Origin: Tyzzerella sp.
Lineage (GTDB): Bacteria; Bacillota; Clostridia; Lachnospirales; Lachnospiraceae
Direction of reading: 5' to 3'
DNA: 64,000 bases
Assembly: GCA_017465565.1 (NCBI GenBank)
Contig: JAFTWA010000018.1
Coordinates: forward strand, 1 to 64,000
The notes beneath the pieces are model-generated. The model made no database searches, was not told the origin of the DNA, and saw only the letters and a list, made by a program, of their open reading frames with translations. The translations under genes and the position numbers were made by a program. Of the stretch, positions 33,761 through 43,900 are shown in pieces. Within the stretch, counting starts at the first letter, position 1, and each line of letters opens with the position of its first letter.

Positions 33761-34410
33761 TAACACATTTTTAAAATATCTTCTGGCATAAGACCATCAA
33801 ATCCTGTAATCCAGGCATCTGCTTCTGGAAGATTTTCTTTGCTTCCGACACCGATTGCTTTCATGCAGCCACGGTGAGCAGCTTCAATTCCTGCAAACGA
33901 ATCCTCGAAAACGATACAGTCTTCTGGAGCCAGTGAAAGCGCCTCGGCACCTTTTAAGAATACTTCTGGGTCTGGCTTTGCGGCAGACACGGAAGTCCCG
34001 TCTATAATCGCATCAAGCAAGTCCATTAAGTCAAGCTTTTCTAAGATAAAGACAGCATTTTTACTTGCTGAACCAAGAGCGGTTGGAATCCCAGCAGTCT
34101 TGGCAGCTTCTAAAAATGTTCGTACACCTGGAAGTACTTCATCTTTCTCCAATTTTTCTAAATATGTTTTGTAAAGATTATTTTTCTTTGTACAATAGAA
34201 TTCTTTTTCTTCATCTGTCATTGTGCGGTTGCCAATTTCCAAAATGATTTCAAAAGATTGAAGGCGGCTCACACCTTTTAAACGTTCGTTGTCTTCAATT
34301 GTAAAAGGTATCTGAAGTTCTTCAGCGAGTGCCTTCCATGCTAAAAAGTGATATTTGGCAGTGTCGACAATAACACCGTCTAAATCAAAAATAAATCCTT
34401 TTTTGTTCAT
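33760..34410 (-). CDS. pgmB: Beta-phosphoglucomutase
   Basis: This HAD-superfamily enzyme converts beta-glucose-1-phosphate into glucose-6-phosphate in the cytosol. The 216-residue protein starts with FIFDLDGVIVDTA (nucleophile and acid/base Asp of the DxD motif) and contains KGVSRLQSFE, GSASKNA and KPDPEVFLKGAE, all typical of beta-PGM. The seventh-codon-downstream ATG (34410) is used because GGAGG lies five bases before it; the longer frame begins at 34431 without one. Its natural partner is the GH65 inverting phosphorylase at 49555, which produces beta-glucose-1-phosphate. The operon between them is divergent from this gene. Confidence 0.92.
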   Translation of the reverse strand: MNKKGFIFDLDGVIVDTAKYHFLAWKALAEELQIPFTIEDNERLKGVSRLQSFEIILEIGNRTMTDEEKEFYCTKKNNLYKTYLEKLEKDEVLPGVRTFLEAAKTAGIPTALGSASKNAVFILEKLDLMDLLDAIIDGTSVSAAKPDPEVFLKGAEALSLAPEDCIVFEDSFAGIEAAHRGCMKAIGVGSKENLPEADAWITGFDGLMPEDILKMC

Positions 34411-34466
34411 ATTTTCCTCCGAATTTGTCATAAAGGTTTATAGCAAATACAGAGGGGGAAAATGAA

Positions 34467-35291
34467 TTATTTATTTGTTTTGTCGTGTGCGTTGTTCTTC
34501 AAGTTCAGTTGGGCATACTGCTTTGGCGAAAACTTATAGTAGTCCTTAAAAGCTCTTGAAAAGCTGGCGATATCGGAGTATCCAACCATCAAACTTGCCT
34601 GAGCTACTGTATAATTTTGTAGAATCAGATTACGGGCTGCCTGAAGACGAGTGTTGGTCCAGTAGGATTTGATGGATATCCCAGTGAACTGCTTGAAAAT
34701 ACGGCTTAGATAGCAGCGGTTCAAGTGCAGATAGTCCGCCAATTGATTTACATTCATCGTTGCATAATGACTGTGTATCATCTGACAGGCCTGTTCCACA
34801 TACTCTTCCGCTTTTTTATAGCTAGGAAGCGTTTCTGTATTCATCTGCTTCATTCGAAAAAGAAATTCCCATATATAAGAAAGCAATAGCGGCTCTAATG
34901 GAAAATTTTCCTTTTTGTTACAGTTTGCAATCTTCAAAAACAGGTTCTCAAGATTCTTGGCAGGAAATACATCCTGACAATGTAGTTCTGGCAAATCTAA
35001 ATTAGAACGGAAACCAATCCAGATGTATGTCCAAGGGTTCAGGACATCAGCTTGGAGCTGAAAGGTTTCACCCGGGCGAAGGATGAACGCCTCCTTGGTG
35101 TGTACTGGAAATTCCTTTCCATCTTTATAGACCATACCACAGCCGTTAAGAACATATTGTACGGTATAACTGTCTCGACATGTAGGTTCAAAGCTCCAGC
35201 CAGGAGCACACTGTTGATAACCGGCACGGACAGGAATAATATCGTTAGCCGGAATTGGGGTTACAGTAAAACGGTCAACTAATTTTTTCAT
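34467..35291 (-). CDS. AraC family transcriptional regulator of the second glycan locus
   Basis: A 274-residue protein with a cupin-like effector domain (about 20-120: YTVQYVLNGCGMVYKDGKEF, FILRPGETFQL) and an AraC double HTH (about 170-262: VNQLADYLHLNRCYLSRIFK, MVGYSDIASFSRAFKDYYKFSP). It lies between pgmB on the same strand and the divergent GDPD-ABC-EEP operon. Three copies of a GTCAC-containing site occur in the 223-base divergent region. It most likely activates both sides on sensing the imported glycan product. Confidence 0.88.
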   Translation of the reverse strand: MKKLVDRFTVTPIPANDIIPVRAGYQQCAPGWSFEPTCRDSYTVQYVLNGCGMVYKDGKEFPVHTKEAFILRPGETFQLQADVLNPWTYIWIGFRSNLDLPELHCQDVFPAKNLENLFLKIANCNKKENFPLEPLLLSYIWEFLFRMKQMNTETLPSYKKAEEYVEQACQMIHSHYATMNVNQLADYLHLNRCYLSRIFKQFTGISIKSYWTNTRLQAARNLILQNYTVAQASLMVGYSDIASFSRAFKDYYKFSPKQYAQLNLKNNAHDKTNK

Positions 35292-35315
35292 TTTTTCACC
35301 TAAAATAAGTTGAAT

Positions 35316-35471
35316 TTGTCACGAAAATTTTTTGCAAGTCACATTATATCAAAAAATAGTGACGGTTTGCAATAGTTTTTTTTAAAAAATCTTGCAATAA
35401 TGTGATTGTAAAGGGAAAAACGGGCTCCAAAATTTACCAAAAAGTTACTTTGTTGTCACGAAACATTTTGC
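35316..35471. promoter_or_regulatory. Candidate AraC sites in the divergent control region
   Basis: TTGTCACGAAAATTTTTTGC (35316-35335) and TTGTCACGAAACATTTTGC (35453-35471) are direct repeats. A third, inverted and weaker copy reads GTCACTATTTTTTG on the minus strand at 35350-35363. The right copy lies 44 bases before the GDPD start. Confidence 0.5.
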
Positions 35472-35514
35472 TTAGGGGAATTTGGACAGGAAAAAGAAGA
35501 GGGAGAAAATGAGA

Positions 35515-36345
35515 ATGAAACTTGACAATGCTTTGCAAAAGGCAAGACGAGAAAAGGGTGTGCTGATAGCCGCTCATCGTGGTGTATCAGGTGGAAACAT
35601 TCCTTTTAACACAATGAAGGCATTTGATGCCGCTTTGTGTCAGGGAGCAGATATTCTGGAAACAGATATTACTGCCAGTGCGGATGGAACATTATTTATT
35701 TTTCATCCAAAGCAAGAAGTAAATCATTTGAATCTCAACATTCATTTGGAAGAGATGACGGGGGAAGAGGTTAAGAAACTCCGGTATGTCAATTTTGACA
35801 ATGCACCAACGGAATACGGACTTCCTACATTAGATGATTTTCTTGAGGCATACAAGAATCGCTGTATCATTAATCTTGACCATGCATGGGATGACCTTCC
35901 ACAGGTTCTGGAAGCAGTCAGACGCCATGGAATGGAAGAACAGATTTTGATGAAAACACCTGCGAAATTAGGGTATGCAAAAATTATTGAAGAATTGGCA
36001 CCTAACATAATGTACATGCCGATTTTGAAAGAGAAAGACGAGTTTTCTGAGGTCCTTGAGAGGATGAATATTAATTTCGTGGGGTCCGAATTAGTATTTA
36101 AGACAGAAGATTCACCATTGGTGCAGCCGGAATATATTGAGCGAGAACATAAAAAAGGTCGTCTTTTATGGGCAAATTCGCTTTTGTATTCTTACAAGTC
36201 ACAGCTTAGTGCTGGGCACACAGATGATATTGCTGTAGCAGGCGATCCGGATTACGGATGGGGATGGTTAATCGATAGAGGATTTGACATTATCCAGACA
36301 GATTGGGTGATGCCGCTGCATCATTATATATCAAACAAAAAATAA
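35515..36345 (+). CDS. Glycerophosphodiester phosphodiesterase family protein (cytosolic)
   Basis: The 276-residue protein has the GDPD signature: AAHRGVSGG (catalytic His-Arg), ADILETDI (metal Glu and Asp) and FHPKQE (second His). GDPD enzymes split glycerophosphodiesters into glycerol-3-phosphate and an alcohol. It lacks a signal peptide, so it acts after uptake. Being first in an operon with an ABC importer, it probably opens a phosphodiester in the imported compound. ATG 35515 is preferred over ATG 35509 and TTG 35482 because GAGGGAG ends nine bases upstream. The C-terminus (GWGWLIDRGFDIIQTDWV) matches the closing strand of the GDPD barrel. Confidence 0.87.
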   Translation: MKLDNALQKARREKGVLIAAHRGVSGGNIPFNTMKAFDAALCQGADILETDITASADGTLFIFHPKQEVNHLNLNIHLEEMTGEEVKKLRYVNFDNAPTEYGLPTLDDFLEAYKNRCIINLDHAWDDLPQVLEAVRRHGMEEQILMKTPAKLGYAKIIEELAPNIMYMPILKEKDEFSEVLERMNINFVGSELVFKTEDSPLVQPEYIEREHKKGRLLWANSLLYSYKSQLSAGHTDDIAVAGDPDYGWGWLIDRGFDIIQTDWVMPLHHYISNKK

Positions 36346-36360
36346 AGGAGGAGAAACATT

Positions 36361-38058
36361 ATGAAAACAAAAAAACTTTTGGCATTGTTGTTAGCGGGCT
36401 GTATGGTATTTGGCATTGCAGGATGCGGAAATGGGTCTAAGGAAAAGGAAAACGACAAGAAAGACAGTCATGTATCTGCAGAAGTACCTGATTATATTAA
36501 CATGGACAGCCAGCTTCCTATCGTAAAAGAAGGAACAGATGTCACATTAGAGGTAATGATTGTTAATGGACCATTGTATTCTAACTTAGACAGTATCAAA
36601 GATGTGTATTTTACACAAGCCTATGAGGAAAAGACTGGCGTTAAGATTGAGTGGACAGAAGTATCTTCAGATGCGTTCGATGATCAATTAGCACTTCGTC
36701 TTACAAAAGGTGATTTACCGGATGTCATTTTAAAAGGTGGAGTATCTAACTCTTCACAATTGAAATATGGTGAACAAGGATATTTCTTAAACCTTATGGA
36801 AAATGGTATGTTAGAAACTTTTGCGCCTAACTACTGGGCTTTGAGCAAAGAATATCCTGAAATCTTATCAGCATCTATGACTCCAGATGGTTCAGTGTAT
36901 TCACTTGGTATGGTAAGAAACTCGACAGGTTCTACCGTTGCAAGTAAGCTTTTCTTTAATCAGAACTGGCTCAGCAAAGTTGGACTCAGCGTGCCAACAA
37001 CATCGGATGAATTCTACAATGTGTTGAAAGCATTCAAGAACAATGACCCTAACGGAAATGGTAGAGCAGATGAAATCGGTCTCTATATCAAGCCAGACCA
37101 TTTACAATATGTAACATTTGGTATGTTCGGAATCGGTAACAGAGGACGAAACAACAGTTACATCGACTGGGATGCAAAAAGTGAATCCGTTCGTTATTTC
37201 CCTGCGACAGAAGAATTCCGTGATTGGGTAGAATGGGTTAGCAAGATGTATCAAGAAGGTTTAATCAACAAAGAATACTTTGACTTTACAGAAAGTAACC
37301 TTGGTAACTACATCAATAACGACACATGTGGTGTATTTGCTTACACAAACTTATGTATGATTGGCGAAGAAACACAACAGAAATTCACATATCTCGATGG
37401 TGCTATGACAGGTCCAGATGGGGCAAAGGACTACTACGGAGTTAACAGTATTGGTTCAACAGGTTCATTTATCATTACAACAGCATGTGAATATCCAGAA
37501 GTAGCACTTCGCTGGGCAGACTATTTCTACTGTGATGAAGGTTCATTATTCTTCTATTTTGGAGATGAAGGTGTAACCTACGATGCATTAGATGATGGTA
37601 CATACAAATATAACGATACCGTTTTAGCTGATTATCATTCAGGCGCAGATTCATTTGACGGATGTGCTACACGTGTAAGCTTGTACGGATATGGAAATAC
37701 ACCAACAATGACAAAGGTTCCTTACAACGCAGCAGACGACAACAAGGGTATCGCACTTGAGGCAGCAAACGCACTTATCGAAGACTGCGCAAACGCATGG
37801 CCAGAGTTTACATTTACAACTCAAGAACAAAGAATTATCGAAGATAGCAAGGGCGACCTTGACGCATACGTTGGTTCCATGAGAGATGCCTGGATTATGG
37901 GAACACAGCCATTAGATGACAATACATGGAGTCAATTCTTAAAGACAATTGAAAACATGGGTGTTCAAGATGTCTTAGAAGTGTACGAAGCAGCTTTGGA
38001 AAGAGCTTATGAAAATGGTTTTAAAGAAGGATACCATACATTAAATGAATTTGAATAG
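36361..38058 (+). CDS. ABC transporter substrate-binding lipoprotein (LipO/LplA type)
   Basis: A 565-residue lipoprotein with signal ending IAGC (Cys22). The mature protein resembles the large solute-binding proteins paired with LplB/YtcP permeases: VTLEVMIVNGPLY at the start, GDLPDVIL, and NDPNGNGRADEIGLY, a calcium-loop-like insert common in this group. It would capture an oligosaccharide or glycoside and hand it to the two permeases downstream. AAGGAGG precedes the start, 16 bases after the GDPD gene. Confidence 0.9.
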   Translation: MKTKKLLALLLAGCMVFGIAGCGNGSKEKENDKKDSHVSAEVPDYINMDSQLPIVKEGTDVTLEVMIVNGPLYSNLDSIKDVYFTQAYEEKTGVKIEWTEVSSDAFDDQLALRLTKGDLPDVILKGGVSNSSQLKYGEQGYFLNLMENGMLETFAPNYWALSKEYPEILSASMTPDGSVYSLGMVRNSTGSTVASKLFFNQNWLSKVGLSVPTTSDEFYNVLKAFKNNDPNGNGRADEIGLYIKPDHLQYVTFGMFGIGNRGRNNSYIDWDAKSESVRYFPATEEFRDWVEWVSKMYQEGLINKEYFDFTESNLGNYINNDTCGVFAYTNLCMIGEETQQKFTYLDGAMTGPDGAKDYYGVNSIGSTGSFIITTACEYPEVALRWADYFYCDEGSLFFYFGDEGVTYDALDDGTYKYNDTVLADYHSGADSFDGCATRVSLYGYGNTPTMTKVPYNAADDNKGIALEAANALIEDCANAWPEFTFTTQEQRIIEDSKGDLDAYVGSMRDAWIMGTQPLDDNTWSQFLKTIENMGVQDVLEVYEAALERAYENGFKEGYHTLNEFE

Positions 38059-38069
38059 GGAGGCGCGCT

Positions 38070-39038
38070 ATGAACAAGGAAAAAGCCTCTTTAGGAATAA
38101 GATTCAAAAAGAAACTTCAAGATGAAGCGCACTTATGGAAACGGTCTCTGGGAAGATACTGGCAGTTATACTTACTTTTAATTCCAGTAGTTTTAAACTT
38201 CGTAATCTTCCATTATGTTCCAATGGGCGGAATCCAGATTGCCTTTAAGAATTTTACAATTAGTGAAGGAGTCTGGGGAAGTGCATGGGCTGGATTTGAA
38301 CATTTTCAGCGTTTCTTTAGTGCATATAATTTCTGGCAGATTTTGGGCAACACGCTGATTCTCAGTGTAGTCAGCCTGGCGTTTTCATTTCCGCTCAGTA
38401 TTTGTTTGGCGCTTGTGTTAAATGAAATTCAGCACAAGAAATTAAACAGCACACTTCAAACAATTTTCTTCGTTCCACACTTTGTGTCTACGGTAGTAGT
38501 TGTTGGTATGCTGCAGGCATTCCTGTCACCAGAGTCAGGTATTGTTAACATCCTGCTTATGAAACTGGGTGTGATTCAGGAAGGAATTTATTTTACAAGA
38601 TTGGAAGAATGGTTCCGGCCAATGTACATCATCTCAGGTTTGTGGCAAAACATGGGCTGGAATGCAGCCATTTATTTATCAGCACTGACTGCAATCGACC
38701 CAGAATTATATGACGCGGCGGCAGTAGATGGTGCAAATAAATGGAAACAGCTGACACGCATTACAATACCTTGTATATGGCCAACCATCGTCATTCAATT
38801 GATTTTGAAGGTGGGACATATCATGAGCGTAGGATACGAAAAGGTATTGCTCATGCAGACATCGACAAACCTGGGTGTGTCACAGATTATATCTACTTTC
38901 GTTTACGAAAAAGGTATTTCTTCGCAACAATATGACTATGCGACAGCCATTGGTTTGTTTAACTCCGTAATCAATCTGATTGTGCTTCTGGTTGTAAACC
39001 GTATTGCTAAGAAGCGCAGCGAAGTCAGTCTGTTCTAA
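38070..39038 (+). CDS. ABC transporter permease, LplB type
   Basis: A 322-residue permease with about six membrane segments. It has the LplB-type opening LYLLLIPVVLNFVIFHYVPMG, and its EAA loop carries DAAAVDGANKWKQLTRITIP. It pairs with the YtcP-type permease encoded next. No ATPase gene is present in the operon, so a shared ATPase is expected. Start ATG 38070 follows GGGAGGCG. Confidence 0.93.
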   Translation: MNKEKASLGIRFKKKLQDEAHLWKRSLGRYWQLYLLLIPVVLNFVIFHYVPMGGIQIAFKNFTISEGVWGSAWAGFEHFQRFFSAYNFWQILGNTLILSVVSLAFSFPLSICLALVLNEIQHKKLNSTLQTIFFVPHFVSTVVVVGMLQAFLSPESGIVNILLMKLGVIQEGIYFTRLEEWFRPMYIISGLWQNMGWNAAIYLSALTAIDPELYDAAAVDGANKWKQLTRITIPCIWPTIVIQLILKVGHIMSVGYEKVLLMQTSTNLGVSQIISTFVYEKGISSQQYDYATAIGLFNSVINLIVLLVVNRIAKKRSEVSLF

Positions 39039-39050
39039 GGAGGGTAAGTC

Positions 39051-39935
39051 ATGAGAAAAAGAAGAAAGAAATTTAACAGTAATACAGCGTATACCATTAT
39101 CGTATACACGATTGCAATCGTATCTGCAATTGTATGGCTGTATCCACTGGTGTTTGTAGTAAGTGCTTCCTTTAGTAGTCCAGAAGAGTTGTTGTCAGGA
39201 AATGTATTTTTGTTGCCAAAAGGATTCAACCTGGATGCTTACAAATATGTTTTCCAGAATAAAGACATTATGACTGGTTATAGAAACACGATTTTTTATT
39301 CGGTTGTAGGTACTTTGTATAACATGATTCTTACTGTTTTTGCAGCATATCCATTATCGAAAAAAGATATGAAGGGACAAACACTTTTAACAGTAATGAT
39401 TACCTTTACCATGTTTTTTGGAGGCGGTATGATTCCGGTTTACTTGAACCTGAATAACTTAGGACTCCTTGATACACCATGGGTAATGTTTGTTCCATCA
39501 GCAATCAGTGCAACAAACTTCATTATTATGAGAAACTACTTTACGCATTCGATTTCAGGCGAACTTTTGGAAGCGGCTCATATGGAAGGGGCGTCACAGC
39601 TTCAGATTTTACGAAAAATTGTACTTCCATTGTCCACACCAATCTTAGGTGTAATCACTATTTACTATATGGCAGGACACTGGAATGCATACTTTAGTGC
39701 GTTGATTTATTTGTCAGATGAAAATCTCATGCCATTACAGATTTTCTTGAGAAGAATCTTAATCATGGGTGGTATGGAAGGTATGTCAACCGGAAGCAGT
39801 ATGACCGACTCACTGATATATGAAAGCTTGAAATATGCGATTATCGTGGTTTCTACATTACCAATGTTAATTGGTTACCTGTTAGTTCAAAAATCATTCA
39901 AGAAGGGTATTATGATGGGATCCCTGAAAGGATAA
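39051..39935 (+). CDS. ABC transporter permease, YtcP type
   Basis: A 294-residue carbohydrate permease of the YtcP/MalG side, with FGGGMIPVYLNLNNLGLLDT and an EAA-type loop EAAHMEGASQLQILRKIVLP, ending in FKKGIMMGSLKG, the usual C-terminus of this group. Second membrane subunit of the importer; AGGAGGG lies before the start. Confidence 0.93.
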   Translation: MRKRRKKFNSNTAYTIIVYTIAIVSAIVWLYPLVFVVSASFSSPEELLSGNVFLLPKGFNLDAYKYVFQNKDIMTGYRNTIFYSVVGTLYNMILTVFAAYPLSKKDMKGQTLLTVMITFTMFFGGGMIPVYLNLNNLGLLDTPWVMFVPSAISATNFIIMRNYFTHSISGELLEAAHMEGASQLQILRKIVLPLSTPILGVITIYYMAGHWNAYFSALIYLSDENLMPLQIFLRRILIMGGMEGMSTGSSMTDSLIYESLKYAIIVVSTLPMLIGYLLVQKSFKKGIMMGSLKG

Positions 39936-39944
39936 GGAGGAGCT

Positions 39945-40892
39945 ATGAAGAAATTAATAAGTTTATTACTAATTTGTGCAATGTTAGGTCTGACAGCATG
40001 TGGAAATGGAGCAGAAGATACTGATCCAGATACAGATGATAAAGTAGAGAATGAAGCTGGGGATGATAAGGATTCAGAAGTGAAAGACTGGGATTCTTAT
40101 GAAAATCAAATCAGAGTTCTGTGCTACAACATTTTCTACAAGGATGTTGCAGACCGAAGCGAAAATATTCAAGATTTAATCTTGCAAAATGACCCGGATG
40201 TACTGATGTTACAAGAAGTCAGTGTAGACTGGATTCCATATTTGCAAAGCTTTATGAGTGAAAATGGATATAGCTACTATGGTTATGGACGTTACGGTGG
40301 AGAACTTTCTGCATCTGATTTACAGAGCGGAGACCAATTTACACCGGTATTATGGAAAACTGATAAATATGACCTGAAAGACAGTGGCCATTTCTGGTTA
40401 TCTTCAACACCAGAAAATTATTCAGCAGCATGGTTAGACGGAACAGTCAGCAAATATCCAAGATGCGTCAACTGGGTAATCCTTCAGGATAAAGAGACTG
40501 GCGGAGAATTTATGGCAGTTAGTATCCACACAGACCCAGAAAGCGAACAAGTAAGAACAAATTCTAGCAATCTTGCAGTTGAGATGGTAAATGAAATCCG
40601 TGGTGAAAGACCAGCAATCATTGCCGGAGACTGGAACATGAAACTTACAGATGATGCTTACCTTGCTGTAACAGAGGGCGGCTATCCAGATGTTCGTATG
40701 ATTGCAGAAGAAGCTGATCTTGGCGGTTCATTCAATGCATGGGGCGAACGTGCAGATGATAATTTTGCATTTGGCGATCATATTTTCGTATCAGATAATA
40801 TGGCAGCAAAAACGTTTGAAGTGGTAGATGATTATTACGATGGAGTGCACATCTCAGATCATAATCCACTTTTCACAGAGTTATATTACTAA
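39945..40892 (+). CDS. Exported EEP-family phosphodiesterase (lipoprotein)
   Basis: A 315-residue lipoprotein (LTAC, Cys19) with an acidic linker (about 22-48) and an endonuclease/exonuclease/phosphatase domain. Catalytic-site motifs are VLCYNIF (Asn), MLQEVS (metal Glu), VSIHTDP (His), AGDWNM (Asp-Asn) and ISDHNP (His). The family includes DNases, sphingomyelinases and sugar- or inositol-phosphate phosphatases. In this sugar-uptake setting a phosphodiester or phosphoester on a glycan is the likely target, at the outer face of the membrane. Its catalytic domain is closely similar to the cytosolic protein at 48719. Confidence 0.85.
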   Translation: MKKLISLLLICAMLGLTACGNGAEDTDPDTDDKVENEAGDDKDSEVKDWDSYENQIRVLCYNIFYKDVADRSENIQDLILQNDPDVLMLQEVSVDWIPYLQSFMSENGYSYYGYGRYGGELSASDLQSGDQFTPVLWKTDKYDLKDSGHFWLSSTPENYSAAWLDGTVSKYPRCVNWVILQDKETGGEFMAVSIHTDPESEQVRTNSSNLAVEMVNEIRGERPAIIAGDWNMKLTDDAYLAVTEGGYPDVRMIAEEADLGGSFNAWGERADDNFAFGDHIFVSDNMAAKTFEVVDDYYDGVHISDHNPLFTELYY

Positions 40893-40916
40893 AAGACATA
40901 AGGAGGGAGGATTCTT

Positions 40917-43900
40917 ATGAGTAACAAAGAAGGGAAAGCAGTAGAAGCTGCAAAGAAGTTTGACTTCAAGAAAAATAAGAAGACAGTTCTTATCATCCTT
41001 GGAATCATTATTGCATTGCTTGCAATCGGCCTTGGCTTTTGCGCAAAAGCTACTGTTTCACCGGGCGAACTCGCTCGCCGTTTAGAGGCAGACGGTTCAG
41101 ATACAATCGTTGTTAATGGAACAGTGAAGATTGATGAGCCTCTGGTTGTCAACGGAGATAAGAAAATTACTGGTAACGGAAAAATTGTTCTTGTTGGTAA
41201 ATTGGCTGGAGAATGGCCGGATGATGGCAAGAAGAACAATTCTTGGGGAATGGGCTGTGCAAGCTTAAGTCTGGAGGATACAGACGGAATGTCTGCGATT
41301 CTCAATGTGAGTGACGGCTCTACATTAGCTCTCAGTGATTCTGTATCAGTAGACGCAGCAGGAAAGGCAAATGCAGTTCTTGTTGCTGACGGCGGAAAGC
41401 TCATTGTAGACGGTAAAGCTACAATCGAAAATGGACGCTACGCAAACGTTGTTGTGAAAGAAAACGGGGTAGCAGAACTGAAAGGTGGAAGTGTCAAAGA
41501 TGGTAAGGTTTATGGCATTATCAACTATGGAACCTTAAACATCAGTGGCGGTGAACATTCTGGGGCTGAGGCAGTCGTTTACAACATGGGAACAGTAAAC
41601 CAGAATGGTGGTACAGTTGCAGGTGCAACAGTACATAACGTGTATGTAGCAGCAGGTACTTTTACAATGACAGGCGGAACCAATGAAGGTGCGGCAAAGG
41701 ATGGTGTCAGTGTACAAAAGGGTGCTGCAGCAGAAATCAAAGATGGTGAAATTAAAAACTGTGTTCACGGATTATGTAATAACGGTGAACTCACAGCGGA
41801 CGATGTAACATTAAGCGAATGCGGTATCATGAACTATAAGACAGGTGTCTTAACATTAAATGGTACTACAGTAGATACGGCAGCTGTATATTGTCTTGCA
41901 AATAACGGCGGACAAGTGAAAGCAAAAAATTTCACAGCAAAGAAATGTGATACTTGTGCAGTATACAACTTTGCAGGTGATATGGAACTTACAGATTTAA
42001 CGGTCTCTGGAAGCCGTGATGGAAACATTGCAAATGGCGGTGGTAACCTCACAGTTAACGGGGCAATGTTAGAAAAATGTCGTGATAAATCCATTGTAGT
42101 TGCCAATGGTAAGGCAGTATTTAATGATGTAACACTTGCTGGTACATCAAGAGAAAAATACGGCGTATATGTATACGGCGGCGAATGTTACATGACAGAC
42201 GGAACTCTTTACGATATCAGTTCTACCGCATTTAAGGTTGATACTGGCGGATATGTGGAAGCGAAAAACATTTCTATGAAGGATATCGCTCAAATCGCTT
42301 TCCGTGCTGATGGCGGCAAGATTCTTGCTGAGGGAGTTACGGTAGAAACACTTGGAAGCCATGCTATTTACAACATGGAAGGTGAAATCACTTTGATTAA
42401 TGCAAAAATCAAAGGCGTAGACAAGAACGTTATTCAGCAAAAAGGCGGAACGACTACATTTAAGCAGGTGGAAGCAGAGGAAATCGGCAACCACGGTGCA
42501 TATATCGAACTTGGTAGTGTAACACTGGAAGAAAGTACTTTCAAAAATATGGAAGGAAACGGTATCTATCTGGTAGAAGGTGAAAACGAGGCTGCTTTAA
42601 TCGATTTCACACTGGATGGTACAGGAAAACAAGGTATTAACAACTCATCAAAGGTTACAATTGATGGTTTAACCGTAAAGAATGCAGCGCAAAATGGTAT
42701 CTTTAACAAAGAAAATGCCACGATTACTGCAAAAGATGTTGTTATTACAGGCGTTGGAGAACACGGTATTAACAACTACAACACAATGACGGTAGAAAAA
42801 GCTGAAATCAGTAATACTGGAAAAGGTTCAAACGGTCTCCAAAACAAAGGAACTCTTACTATCAAAGATGTTTCTGTAGAAAGCAGTAAAAACCATGGGG
42901 TATACAACACAGGAACAATCAAAGGTTCTTCATTAGATATCAAAGATGTAAAACAAAATGGTGTTTACAATAACAAAGGCACATTTAACGTTTCCAAGGT
43001 GAGCGTAGATGGTGCTGGCGAACATGGTCTTAACAATGCAGACAGCATGACAGTTTCAAATGTTACTGTTAATGACACAGGCAAAGGAAAGAACAGTATT
43101 CAGAACTCAGGTACTTTAAGCATCACTACAGCAACTTTGAAAAACTCAAAGAACCACGGTATCTACAATACTGGAAAGATTTCAGGAAAAGATGTAACTG
43201 TTACAAACGCAGGTGAAAACGGTGTTTACAATGCTGAAAAGGGAACAATTGATGCCATCAAAGGACTTGTAGTTAGTGGAACAGGAAGTCATGGTATTAA
43301 CAACGATGCAAAATTGGTAGTTTCAGATGTAACAATTTCGAATACTGGAAAAGACAAAAACGGTATTCAAAATGCAGGCACAGCTGATATTACAACAGCA
43401 ACTGTAACTGGCTCAAAGAACCATGGTATCTACAACAGTGGCAAGCTTTCGGGAACAGATATTACAGTTACAAAACCAGCCGGCAATGGTATTTACAACA
43501 ATGGTGGTACAGTAGATAAAATTGTTGGTCTGACAGTAAAAAATGCGGGAGACCAAGGCGTAAATAACAACAGCAAATTTGCAGCTGCTAATGTTAACAT
43601 TAGTGGAACTACCAAAAATGGTGTTTACAATAACGGTGGAACTGCAACAATCAACAAGTTAGAGGTTGCAAATACTGGTGAACACGGTGTGAGCAATTCA
43701 GGAACTATGACACTTAAGAATGCTGACATCAGCACTCCTGGTGCAGGCAAGAATGGTATCCAGAATACTGGAACTATTACAACGAGTGCAGTAGTTGTAG
43801 ACAAATCACCAAACCATGGTGTTTACAACAATGGTACATTCAATGCTGCTGGCAAACTCACAGTTACAAATGCTGATGTAAACGGTATTTACAACTATGA

